From Phycisphaerales bacterium (GTDB taxonomy: Bacteria > Planctomycetota > Phycisphaerae > Phycisphaerales > UBA1924): a stretch of DNA of 64,000 bases. How positions within the stretch are numbered: the first letter of the stretch is position 1; every line of letters starts with the position of its first letter. Location of the stretch: assembly GCA_029260295.1 (NCBI GenBank), contig JAJDDN010000008.1, positions 902,193 through 966,192 of the forward strand. The letters run 5' to 3'. Positions 1 to 9,300 of the stretch are shown here, piece by piece. Under the pieces are notes generated by a model. The model did not search any database. It saw only the letters and a list, made by a program, of their open reading frames with translations, and was not told the DNA's origin. The translations under genes and the position numbers were made by a program.

Positions 1-951
1 GAGGAGGATCAGGAAGACTGGGCCTCCGATGAGGGCGGTGAGTACGCCGATGGGGATGCGGCCGGCGTTGGTTTCGATGACTCTGGTGATGAGATCGGCC
101 CCGACGACCATTGAAGCGCCGACGATTGCGGATCCAATAAGGAGCCCTTTGTGTCTGGGGCCGATGAGGACTCGGACGATGTGGGGGCTTACTAAGCCTA
201 CGAATCCGATGGGGCCTGCGAGGACGATTGAGATGGTGGTGAGGACGCCCGCGCCGACGAGTTGGGTGATTCGGATCTTTCCGATGCGGAGGCCGACGCT
301 TTTGGCTTCGTCGACGGGGAGGGCACCGGCGTCGTAGGACTTTGACTGGATGAGGGCGACCGCGATGACGAGGGCGGCGATGATTGATGCGATGATGAGG
401 TGGGTGCTTGTTAAATCTTCACGGAGGTGGCCCATCATCCATCGGGAGGTACCGAAGCCTCGGTCGGGCATCTGGGCGGCGACGAGCATGGTGGCGGCTC
501 CGAGGATGACCGAGGTAATGACGCCGATGAGGATCATGGTGACGGGGTCGATGACGCCTCGGCGCTGGGAGAGGGAGTAGACGAGGGCGAGGACGGTGAC
601 GGCTCCGATGAGGGCGGGGAGGGATGCTCCGCCGACGCTCAGGGTTGCACCAGTGATGAAGATGGTCAGGGTGACAGCGAATCCTGCTCCGGCGGACAAG
701 CCCATGAGGTCTGGGGCGGCGAGGGGGTTTCGGAGGAGGGATTGGAGGAGGACGCCGGCGACGCCGAGGGTTGAGCCGACGATTGCTCCGGTCCAGATGC
801 GGTGGATGCGAAGTTCTTGTATCAATGGGTCATCGGGAATCCCCCACCCCCCAAAGTGAAGACCGTTTGTGCCTGCCATGAGTCTGAGTATGGCGATAAG
901 GGCGAATGCTACAGCAAGGAGGAGAAGGATGGTGATAGATTTCCGGTTCAC
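1..951 (-). CDS. FecCD/BtuC-type ABC transporter permease (partial, runs off left edge)
   Basis: Translating the reverse strand from a GTG at 949-951 gives an open frame of 317 residues that reaches the window edge without a stop, so the C-terminus is missing. A TAG lies directly upstream of the GTG, so the start can only be here or at an internal ATG. The protein is very hydrophobic and has the hallmarks of FecCD permeases: HRIWTGAIVGSTLGVAG near residue 55, QSLLRNPLAAPDLMG, and GPIGFVGLVSPHIVR in the C-terminal half, the loop that contacts the ATPase. These permeases form the membrane channel for siderophore-iron, haem or cobalamin import; the substrate cannot be told. The binding protein and ATPase would lie to the left. 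No clear Shine-Dalgarno is visible. Confidence 0.9.
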   Translation of the reverse strand, partial: MNRKSITILLLLAVAFALIAILRLMAGTNGLHFGGWGIPDDPLIQELRIHRIWTGAIVGSTLGVAGVLLQSLLRNPLAAPDLMGLSAGAGFAVTLTIFITGATLSVGGASLPALIGAVTVLALVYSLSQRRGVIDPVTMILIGVITSVILGAATMLVAAQMPDRGFGTSRWMMGHLREDLTSTHLIIASIIAALVIAVALIQSKSYDAGALPVDEAKSVGLRIGKIRITQLVGAGVLTTISIVLAGPIGFVGLVSPHIVRVLIGPRHKGLLIGSAIVGASMVVGADLITRVIETNAGRIPIGVLTALIGGPVFLILL

Positions 952-1021
952 GGTCTAGTTTATGCGCAGGACTGGTGCGGAGTGGTTAGGATGAGGAACA
1001 ACACTCTGGAAGGGGTTTGAC

Positions 1022-1591
1022 ATGACTGAGCCGAAGATTTTGTGGGATGCTGAGTTTGATCCGAAGATTAAATCGTATTACTTGTGGCCAACGACGATCT
1101 TTCTGTGCATTACGATCGTCGGTATCCCGTTTGCGATTGTGTATTTTATGCTGGGAAACTGGTTGATTCAAAAGCACATCGACAACCTGGGATGCTCGCT
1201 CAGTGAGCGGACTTTGGAGATCAAGAAGGGGATTCTCAACAAGACCGAATCAACGATCCCGCTGGAGAAAATTACGGATCTGCAGATGTTCCAGGGGCCG
1301 ATCATGCGGCAGCTTGGGCTTCGAGGGTTCAAGGTCGAGACGGCGGGGCAGTCGTCTGGGCCTGCTGGGGGATCGCTGGTCAATATGGTCGGGATTGTGG
1401 GTGCTGTGGAGTTCCGCAAGACGGTACTGGATCAGCGTGATCGTCTGGCTTCTGGGGGTCAGGCGGCGGTTGCATCGGTGGCCATTCCGGCGGCGGGTTC
1501 TGCTTTTGAGGCCTCGGATGGCTCGGCTGAGATTCTGAGCGAGATCCGGGATGTGCTGGTGCGGATTGAGTCCAAAATGGGCGATTCCTAG
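1022..1591 (+). CDS. PH domain-containing membrane protein (bPH_2/YdbS-like)
   Basis: 189 residues. A hydrophobic segment at about residues 21-47 is followed by a domain typical of bacterial pleckstrin-homology (bPH_2, formerly DUF304) proteins, with the usual run from the strand LEIKKGILNKTESTIPLEKITDLQ to RGFKVETAGQS. The C-terminal 50 residues are Ala/Ser/Gly-rich and end in a short helix (EILSEIRDVLVRIESKMGD). The start has a GGAAGGGG Shine-Dalgarno about 5 bases upstream. The cellular role of this family is not established. The gene is divergent from the ABC permease and precedes atpC by 92 bases, so the two may share a transcript. Confidence 0.8.
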   Translation: MTEPKILWDAEFDPKIKSYYLWPTTIFLCITIVGIPFAIVYFMLGNWLIQKHIDNLGCSLSERTLEIKKGILNKTESTIPLEKITDLQMFQGPIMRQLGLRGFKVETAGQSSGPAGGSLVNMVGIVGAVEFRKTVLDQRDRLASGGQAAVASVAIPAAGSAFEASDGSAEILSEIRDVLVRIESKMGDS

Positions 1592-1683
1592 GGTATTGAT
1601 CCAAGGGTATTTGTGTGGGTGCGGGGGATGTAGGGGGCTATGATTGCCACCTGATCCAGATGACTTAAACCGAGGAAACTGCT

Positions 1684-2124
1684 GTGGCCAACCTGATTAC
1701 TTGCCGACTTGTGACACCGAGTGAAGAGCTTCTCAATGAAGAGGTGGTCTACGCCTCGGTCCCGCAGCACGATGGGCTTGTGGGGTGTCAGCATGGGACA
1801 TCGCCATTGGTTTCACAGCTCGGGATTGGCAAACTGCGTCTTGATTTCCCCAGCGATGCTGGCGGCGGATCGCGTGAGTACTTTGTTGATGGCGGGTTCC
1901 TCAAGATGGCTGACAATGAGCTGATCATTCTTGCTGAGCGTGCGGTTGCTGCTGAGGAGATTATCGAGAGCGAAGCGAAGGCCGAGTTGGCTGAAGCGAA
2001 TGCTCGGGTGATCCCTGACGATGCATCCAACAGGATGGAAGCGGTTGCTAAGTTGAGCCGGGAGCGTCAGGCGGCGGCACTCAAAGTCTCGATGGCCAAG
2101 ACGAGCAAGGTTGTGGGCATCTGA
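1684..2124 (+). CDS. atpC: ATP synthase F1 subunit epsilon
   Basis: 146 residues from a GTG start preceded by GAGGAAA. The N-terminal beta-sandwich is clear: CRLVTPSEELLNEEVVYASVPQHDGLVGCQHGTSPLV, then DFP...SREYFVDGGFLKMADNELIILAERA. The C-terminal part forms the expected helices (AEEIIESEAKAELAEANARV). Epsilon is part of the central stalk of F1 and can inhibit ATP hydrolysis through its C-terminal helices. It is normally the last gene of the atp operon after atpD. Here no other ATP synthase gene is adjacent, the upstream gene being a PH-domain protein. A hairpin terminator follows directly. Confidence 0.93.
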   Translation: MANLITCRLVTPSEELLNEEVVYASVPQHDGLVGCQHGTSPLVSQLGIGKLRLDFPSDAGGGSREYFVDGGFLKMADNELIILAERAVAAEEIIESEAKAELAEANARVIPDDASNRMEAVAKLSRERQAAALKVSMAKTSKVVGI

Positions 2125-2150
2125 TTCTTGTTGATTAAAGACCTTTGAAA

Positions 2151-2176
2151 GCACCCTGCTTTGGGGTGTTTTTTTA
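2151..2176 (+). terminator. Intrinsic terminator after atpC
   Basis: CACCC at 2153-2157 pairs with GGGTG at about 2164-2168, followed by a run of seven T. It lies 27 bases after the atpC stop. Confidence 0.8.
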
Positions 2177-2384
2177 TATCATGAGTTGGTGCCTTAATGT
2201 CCAAATAACTTGCGAACACGGGCAGTACATCTGCTAACCGGGTGAAATATATCAATTTTGAGCGATCTCCTGCCGATGAATAGATACAGGATCGCGTCCT
2301 TTTGGGCCTGCGAATTTGATTAGTGTGGGGTGGAATACGGGATCCATCTCGACTGTTGACTCCCGATGTGGTAGGATTTATACG

Positions 2385-2783
2385 ATGACCCGACTTCTTG
2401 CAACCTTGACCCTCATACTCGCGGGGCTTTCGCCTTGGGCGATCGGTCTGTCTGAGGGGATGGATTGCGGCGAGCAGGCTTGTGTGGTTGAGGTCGTTCA
2501 GGATAGTTGCTGCGGCGAACCTTCTGAGCCGATGTACTGCCCGATGTCCGATGGGCCTTGCCGGTGCGGGATTTCTGAGACTCCAGTTCCGGAACGGCAG
2601 CCGCCGGCTCCGCTTCCGAGCACCAACCATCCGACACTTGTGACTGTTTTAACTGCTCCACCGATCATGGTGGACTTGATGAGCGATGAGACCCTGCACG
2701 CCAAGGCGAGCGGGCTCGTTCTCTCCCCCACTTTCAGCTCTCACAACCAGAGGCAGGCCTCGCTGGGTGTTTGGCGGCTGTAG
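2385..2783 (+). CDS. Small secreted Cys-rich protein preceding the metal-efflux operon
   Basis: 132 residues when started at the ATG that gives a proper signal peptide (MTRLLATLTLILAGLSPWAIG); a longer frame from 2316 adds 23 residues without signal character. The mature part begins with a cysteine cluster (CGEQACVVEVVQDSCCGEP, then MYCPMSDGPCRCG), followed by a Pro-rich linker and a low-complexity tail. The family is not recognised. Position ahead of a TolC-CusB-CusA set and the Cys/Met content suggest a periplasmic metal-binding or metal-sensing accessory, which is inference only. The next gene starts 95 bases downstream. A TTGACT/TATACG pair with 17-base spacing ends immediately before the ATG, so it would start transcription inside this gene and may be fortuitous. 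Confidence 0.6.
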   Translation: MTRLLATLTLILAGLSPWAIGLSEGMDCGEQACVVEVVQDSCCGEPSEPMYCPMSDGPCRCGISETPVPERQPPAPLPSTNHPTLVTVLTAPPIMVDLMSDETLHAKASGLVLSPTFSSHNQRQASLGVWRL

Positions 2784-2878
2784 ATCTTGAATCAGTAGAG
2801 AAGGTACGCGCATACATCTATGCGTGCTGTTCTATTTGACTCGATTTCTATCCGTATCCAAATACCTAGGAAGTTCCT

Positions 2879-4306
2879 ATGTCCTCCAAACTTTGTCTGT
2901 GTGCACTGAGTGCCTTTGCGGTTGTTGCCGCGACTGGTTGTTCGTCGCCGTTTGATCGTCGTGATTCGTATTCGAAGACGATGCCTCCGGAGATCCGGTA
3001 TCCTGAGCCGTCGGTGTACCGTGAGGGTGATGATCAGGGATCGTCGCCCCAGATCGGTGACGAGATCGCCAACGACGCGGACGAGTACATCCGGTACGCG
3101 TTGTTTCATAGCCCTGAGGTTGAGTCGGCGTATCAGCGTTGGCGGGTGGCTTCGGAGCGGCTGCCTCAGGTGCGGTCGCTGCCTGATCCCCGGCTGAACT
3201 TTGGGTTCTTTCTCAATGAGGTCGAAACCAGGGTTGGGCCTCAGCAGGCGCGGGTTGGGCTCCAGCAGACTTTTCCATGGATCGGGAAGCTCCGGGTGCG
3301 GGAGGACGCGGCGGCTAAGGGAGCCTTGGCGGCGTGGTTTCAGTATCAGGAGGCGCAGCTGCGGGTTGCTGAGCGGGTGATGATCGCGATGCATGATCTG
3401 GCGTATCTTGACCGGGCGACGGCGATCACGCGAGAGAGCTACGAGCTTTTGGTTTCGTTTGAAGAGGTTGTCCGGGCGCGGTACCGGCTTGGGAGTGGGT
3501 CGCACCCTCAGCTGATTCGGATCCAGGTTGAGCTTGGGCAGCTCGATGACCGGGTTGTGCAGCTTGAGTCGATGCGGGGATCGTATGTGGCGGCGCTCAA
3601 TGCGGTGTTGAATCGAAGCAGCTCGGCGACGGTGCCTGTGATTGAGAACTTGCCAGCGCATCTGGTGGATGATGATGCGGAGAAGATCGCGGATCTGGCG
3701 CGTGGGTCAAGCCCGGTGCTGGCGTCGATGAATCAACGGATCGAACAGGCACGGTTTGAGACCGATGTTGCTCGCAAGGACGGGTACCCGGATTTGACTG
3801 TCGGGATTGATTTCATTGTGACCGACGAGGCGGCGGGGCCGACGATTACTGAGAGCGGGGACGATCCGATTTTGCTGAGCTTTGGGATGAATCTTCCTAT
3901 ATGGCGTGAGAAGTATGACGCTGGGGTGCGCGAATCGATCGCCAAACGGCTCTCGATCAGCCACCAGCGGCAAGCGGCGTCCAATACGCTCTCTGCGCAG
4001 GTCCATCAGGTGTGGTTCGAGCATACCGATGCGGCGCGACGGGCGCGATTGTATGAAGATTCGTTGATCCCCAAAGCGAAGGAATCGCTCGCGGCGTCGA
4101 TGATCGGGTTCCGGAATGGGGATTCGGAGTTTCTTGATTTGCTTGATACGCAGCGGACGCTGCTTGAGTTTGCCATTACCGCAGAGCGGGCGCGGGCCGA
4201 TAGCGGCAAGGCGCTGGCGACACTCAACCGGTTGGTTGGGGAGCCGGTGCTGACACACACGCATGACCAAACAACTGACTTTACAACCGGCGAGGTGCAG
4301 CCATGA
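2879..4306 (+). CDS. cusC: TolC-family outer-membrane efflux lipoprotein (CusC-like)
   Basis: 475 residues. A lipoprotein signal ends in the lipobox AATGC at Cys21. The mature protein has the two long helical repeats of the outer-membrane efflux family, recognisable from ALFHSPEVESAYQRWR, LPDPRLNFGF and GLQQTFPWIGKL in the first half and SFGMNLPIWREKYDAGVRE in the second. Such proteins form a trimeric outer-membrane channel that docks on the RND pump and adaptor. The stop overlaps the start of the next gene (ATGA, 4303-4306), indicating translational coupling with the CusB-like adaptor. AGGAAG lies about 6 bases before the ATG. Confidence 0.92.
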   Translation: MSSKLCLCALSAFAVVAATGCSSPFDRRDSYSKTMPPEIRYPEPSVYREGDDQGSSPQIGDEIANDADEYIRYALFHSPEVESAYQRWRVASERLPQVRSLPDPRLNFGFFLNEVETRVGPQQARVGLQQTFPWIGKLRVREDAAAKGALAAWFQYQEAQLRVAERVMIAMHDLAYLDRATAITRESYELLVSFEEVVRARYRLGSGSHPQLIRIQVELGQLDDRVVQLESMRGSYVAALNAVLNRSSSATVPVIENLPAHLVDDDAEKIADLARGSSPVLASMNQRIEQARFETDVARKDGYPDLTVGIDFIVTDEAAGPTITESGDDPILLSFGMNLPIWREKYDAGVRESIAKRLSISHQRQAASNTLSAQVHQVWFEHTDAARRARLYEDSLIPKAKESLAASMIGFRNGDSEFLDLLDTQRTLLEFAITAERARADSGKALATLNRLVGEPVLTHTHDQTTDFTTGEVQP

Positions 4307-6333
4307 GTACGAAATCGAGCAAGTTCCAAAGTATGATCGGTTGGGTATGGAACCATATCTCTGCGTCGGTGGCACTGGTGCTGATTGTTGGTGCGTTGAT
4401 GCTGGGGTATTCCATTGGGCAACTCGCGGAGACCGTTGCTGGGGGCTCGGTGGTTGAACATGATCACGACGCGGAGCAGGCAGCGGGTGTTGATTACACC
4501 TGCTCGATGCACCCGTCGGTGCGGTTGTCTGATGGGGACGCGAAGTGCCCGATCTGCTTTATGGATCTGATCCCGGTGGCGACTGGTTCGCAGGACGGCG
4601 GGGATCGGCTGACGCTGTCTGAGTCGGCGATCGCGCTGAGTAGGATCGAGACGATGGAAGTCGGACGGTTCTTTCCGTCTGCTGAGGTTCGTCTGTACGG
4701 GAAGCTTGGGTACGACGAGACTTCCGTGGCCCGGATCAGTGCGTACTTTCCGGGGCGGATTGATCGGTTGTTTGTCAACTATGTCGGCGTGTCGGTCAAT
4801 GAGGGTGACCACCTTGCTGAGATGTACAGCCCGGAGTTGCTTGCAGCGTTTGAAGAACTCCGGCAGGCGAAGAACTCTTTGGAGCAATCAGCGAATGCGA
4901 GCGACTTTATGCGTGATACCTCCCGGCAGATCATGGATGCATCGCGTGAAAAACTCCGGCTCTTTGGTATTTCTCAAGAGCAAATCTCTCGTGTTGAAAC
5001 AGGGGACTTTGATTCGGATCAACTGACTATGTATTCGCCGATCAGTGGCGTGGTCACTCGGCTTGGTGCACGCGAGGGGGATTATCTGGAGACTGGGGAT
5101 CAGATAGCGACGGTGGCGGATCTTTCGCGGCTGTGGCTTGATCTTGAGGCGTACGAATCGCAGCTTCCGATGTTGCGATGGGGATTGCCGGTCACCTTTA
5201 CGGTCGAGGCGCATCCGGGTGAGGTGTTTGATGGGCGGATTTCGTTTATTGAGCCCATGGTTGATGATCGGACACGGACGGCGGCGGTGCGTGTGGCGGT
5301 CGACAATACGGACGGGCGGCTTAAGCCTGGGATGTTTGCGACGGCGGTTGCTCGGCCAAAGATTGCGGCGGATGGCGTGGTGGTGCCTGATGATCTTGCG
5401 GGCAAGTGGGTGAGCCCGATGCACCCTACGATTGTGAAGGATGATCCGGGATTGTGCGATGTGTGCGGGATGGATATGGTGAGCGTGGAGTCGCTGGGGA
5501 TTGTTGGTGATCCTGCGTTGGTTGCAATGCCTTTGGTGGTCCCGAGGTCTGCGGTGCTCTTTACGGGGACGCGGTCGCTTGTGTATGTCCGGGTTGCGGA
5601 TGAGGAGGAGCCAACTTACGAGGGGCGGGTTGTTCATCTTGGGCCTTTGGCTGGTGATTTTTATACGGTACGGTCTGGGATTGGAGAGGGTGAGGATGTT
5701 GTGGTGCATGGGGCGTTCCGGGTGGACAGCGCGATGCAGTTGCTTGCCAGGCCCAGTATGATGATGCCAGATGGTGGACGGAGTGGCGCGGGTCATAACC
5801 ACGGCGGGGATGCTGCTGATATGCCTGCGATGGATATGGAATCAGCGGTGCCTGATTCGTTTATGGAGGGTCTTGTGCCGGTGTACTCGGCGTATCTTGA
5901 TGCTCAGGAACAACTGGCGGATGATGATCTTGGTGGGTTTCTTGGAGCGGTTGTAGAACTCAACAAGTCTACGGAGTTGGTGAACACTTCGGGGCTCTTT
6001 GGCGAATCGTTGGGATTGTGGAATCGTTCTTCGAAGCAACTTTCGGTAAGCCTTGATGGGGCTGATATTGAAGATGCACGCAAACGGTTTGAGACGATGA
6101 CCGCGGGGGTGATGGCGTTGCAGCAGCGGTTTGGGAATCCGAGCGGCGAGACGCTGCATGTGGCGTTCTGCCCGATGGCCTTTGACTTCAAAGGTGCCAA
6201 GTGGATCCAGCGGGGCACGGAGATTAACAACCCGTACTTCGGTGATGCGATGCTGCGGTGCGGTGATATTCAGGAGACGCTTGAATCTGTAAAGGCCGGA
6301 GATGACCATGACAGGGGGCCTATTAATGACTGA
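4303..6333 (+). CDS. cusB: RND efflux periplasmic adaptor (CusB-like) with two heavy-metal-binding motifs and a C-terminal DUF3347-like domain
   Basis: 676 residues. An N-terminal membrane anchor spans about residues 20-41, followed by a His-rich HDHD stretch. A heavy-metal-binding motif CSMHP...CPICFMDL lies at 67-88, then the adaptor body (YFPGRIDRLFVNYVGVSVNEGDHLAEMYSPEL; SPISGVVTRLGAREGDYLETG). A second motif SPMHPTIV...CDVCGMDM lies at about 371-392. From about residue 525 a helical domain (YSAYLDAQEQLADDDLGGF...CPMAFDFKGAKWIQRGTEINNPYFGDAMLRCG) matches the DUF3347 pattern often fused to or near such adaptors. It would link pump and outer-membrane channel and pass metal to the pump. It is longer than classic CusB (about 400) because of the extra domains. 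Confidence 0.92.
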   Translation: MSTKSSKFQSMIGWVWNHISASVALVLIVGALMLGYSIGQLAETVAGGSVVEHDHDAEQAAGVDYTCSMHPSVRLSDGDAKCPICFMDLIPVATGSQDGGDRLTLSESAIALSRIETMEVGRFFPSAEVRLYGKLGYDETSVARISAYFPGRIDRLFVNYVGVSVNEGDHLAEMYSPELLAAFEELRQAKNSLEQSANASDFMRDTSRQIMDASREKLRLFGISQEQISRVETGDFDSDQLTMYSPISGVVTRLGAREGDYLETGDQIATVADLSRLWLDLEAYESQLPMLRWGLPVTFTVEAHPGEVFDGRISFIEPMVDDRTRTAAVRVAVDNTDGRLKPGMFATAVARPKIAADGVVVPDDLAGKWVSPMHPTIVKDDPGLCDVCGMDMVSVESLGIVGDPALVAMPLVVPRSAVLFTGTRSLVYVRVADEEEPTYEGRVVHLGPLAGDFYTVRSGIGEGEDVVVHGAFRVDSAMQLLARPSMMMPDGGRSGAGHNHGGDAADMPAMDMESAVPDSFMEGLVPVYSAYLDAQEQLADDDLGGFLGAVVELNKSTELVNTSGLFGESLGLWNRSSKQLSVSLDGADIEDARKRFETMTAGVMALQQRFGNPSGETLHVAFCPMAFDFKGAKWIQRGTEINNPYFGDAMLRCGDIQETLESVKAGDDHDRGPIND

Positions 6334-9300
6334 TCAAACACCTCATGTGAATCCGGGTCCGATTGGGCGTGTTGTTCGGTTCTGCTTAGAACAGAAGCTT
6401 GTCGTGGCGTTGATTCTCTTTGTGATGATTTTTTGGGGGATCATGGTGGCGCCGTTTGATTGGTCGATCGGGGATCTGCCTCGGGATCCGGTGCCTGTTG
6501 ATGCGATCCCGGATATCGGTGAGAATCAGCAGATTGTGTTTACCGAATGGATGGGACGGAGCCCGCAGGATATAGATGATCAGATCTCGTATCCGATGAC
6601 TGTTGCACTGATGGGTATTCCGGGTGTCAAGGACATCCGTAGCTATTCAGTGTTTGGGTTCTCGACGATTTATATCGTGTTTGAGGATGGGGTTGAGTTT
6701 TATTGGTCGCGGTCACGGGTGCTTGAGAAACTCAACTCGCTTCCTGCGGGGACGCTGCCGACCGGAGTGAGCCCAACGCTTGGGCCTGACGCGACGGCGC
6801 TTGGGCAGGTGTTCTGGTACACGCTCGAAGGGCGTGATGAAAATGGCAACCCGACGGGTGGTTGGGAGCCCGATGAGCTGCGGTCTATCCAGGATTTTAC
6901 GGTCAAGTACCAGCTCGCGAGTGTTGAAGGTGTGAGCGAGGTGGCGTCTATTGGCGGGTTTGTGCGTGAGTATCAGGTTGATGTGAACCCCGATGCGATG
7001 CGGGCGGCGGGGATCTCGCTGAGCCAGGTGATTGATGCGGTCCGCAAGAGTAATCTTGATGTCGGTGCACGGACCCTTGAGGTGAACCGGGCCGAGTATA
7101 TTGTGCGGGGCCTAGGGTTCATCAAGAGCCCGGAGGATCTTGAGCAGACGGCGATTACATCGCGCGACGGCATTCCGATCCTTGTTGGGGATATTGCGCA
7201 TGTGGCGTTTGGACCGGCGCTGCGTCGCGGGGTGCTGACTAAGGCGGGTGTTGAAGCTGTGGGCGGGGTTGTGGTTGTTCGGTATGGCGAGAACCCGATG
7301 GCGACGATTGATCGGATCAAAGAGCAGATACAGCGGACGGCTTCTGGGCTGCCTACCAAGACCCTGGCGGACGGGACGGTTTCGCAGGTGACGGTTGTGC
7401 CGTTCTATGACCGGTCGGGGCTGATCAAAGAAACGCTTGGGACGCTGAACTCTGCGATCGAGCAGCAGATGTACATAACGATTCTGGTTGTGGTGCTGAT
7501 GGTGATGCATCTGCGGTCGAGTATTCTGATCGGGGCGATGCTGCCGATCACGGTGCTGGGGACCTTTATCGGGATGAAGGTGTTCCGTGTGGACGCCAAT
7601 ATCGTCGCGCTCTCTGGGATCGCGATCGCGATCGGAACGATTGTGGATGTCGGGATTGTGCTCAGTGAAAATATTTTGAGGCATCTTGAGGACGCGAGCG
7701 ATGACGAGCGGCCGTTGGAAGTAATTTATCGCGCGACGACCGAGGTCGGTGGCGCGGTGTTGACTGCGGTAGCGACGACGGTTGTTGGGTTCTTGCCTGT
7801 GTTTACGATGCAGGCGGCGGAGGGGAAGCTGTTTGGGCCCTTGGCGTATACGAAGACCTTTGCGTTGATTGCTTCGATCGTGATTGCCCTCACAATTTTG
7901 CCCGCGGCGGCTCATGTTCTTATGGGTATCCGGGTGCCTTCGAAATCAATCCGTGCGACGGCTTCGATCGTGCTGGCTCTGGTTGGGATTGTGATTTCGG
8001 TCATGATTCAGCCGCTGGGCGGGGTTCTGGTGACGGCGCTCGGGGTGTTTTATCTTGTTGATCAGTGGTTGCCCAAGGGGATTAGCCGAGCGGTGCGGTG
8101 GTCTACGAATCTTGTCGTTGTGTCGATTGTGCTGGTAGTGCTTGCCAGGTCTTGGGAGCCGCTGGGGCCGGAGCTTGGGACGGCAGGTAATGCGTTGTTT
8201 ATCGCGCTTGTTGTTGGTGTGTTGCTGCTGGCGTTCTGGATCGTGCGGATTCTGTTCCCGCTGATTCTTGGATGGGCCCTTGATCACAAGATCGTGGCGC
8301 TCTCGCCTGCGGTGTGTATCGCGGTCTTTGGGGCGACGGTTTGGCTCGGGTTTGATCAGGTGTGGGGCTGGCTGCCTGAACGGGTTCGGCAGACGGATCG
8401 GGCGGTTTCGATCGCCCACGCGCTGCCTGGGCTGGGCTCGGAGTTCATGCCATCACTGGATGAGGGATCGTTTTTGTACATGCCCTCGGCGATGCCTCAT
8501 GTTTCGATTGGTGAAGCGACGGACATTCTCAAGGAGCTTGATCTTCGGATTCTGAGTGTGCCCGAGGTGGAGATGTCGGTTGGGAAGATCGGGCGTGTTG
8601 ATAGCCCTCTTGATCCGGCGCCGATCTCGATGGTCGAGACGATTATCCAGTACAAGAGCGAGTACATCACCAGCGAGGACGGCGAGATGATCCGTCAGTG
8701 GCGTGATGAGATTCAGTCGCCGCAGGATATATGGGATGAGATTGTTCAAGCGGCGCAGATGCCGGGGGTCACGAGCGCACCCAAGCTGCAGCCGATCGAG
8801 ACTCGGATCGTGATGCTTCAGTCTGGGTTCAGGGCCCCGATGGGGATCAAGGTGTACGGGCCTGATCTTGAGACGATTGAATCGTTTGGACTAGAGCTTG
8901 AGCAGATACTCAAGGAAGTCCCAACGATTCAGCCCGCGGCGGTGTTTGCGGATCGGGTCGTGGGCAAGCCGTATTTGGAGATTGAAATTGATCGCCAGCG
9001 GATCGCTCGGTATGGGATTCAGATTGCCGACGTGCAAGAAGTGATCGAGGTTGCGATCGGCGGCAAGGCGCTGACGATGACGGTCGAGGGGCGTGAGCGG
9101 TATCCGGTCCGGGTTCGGTATCTTCGCGAGCTTCGTGACCAGCCCGATACGCTGACACAGATTCTGGTGCCGTCGCCGGACGGGACGCAGGTGCCGCTCG
9201 GTGAACTTGCGTCGATCAACTACCGGCGCGGGCCTCAGATGATTAAGAGCGAGGACACTTTCCTTGTGGCGTATGTTTTGTTTGACAAGCAGCCGGGGAC

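Noticed and set aside
2356-2384. TTGACT-17-TATACG as cus promoter
   Set aside because: The -10 abuts the start codon at 2385, so transcription would begin within the gene; kept only as a remark.
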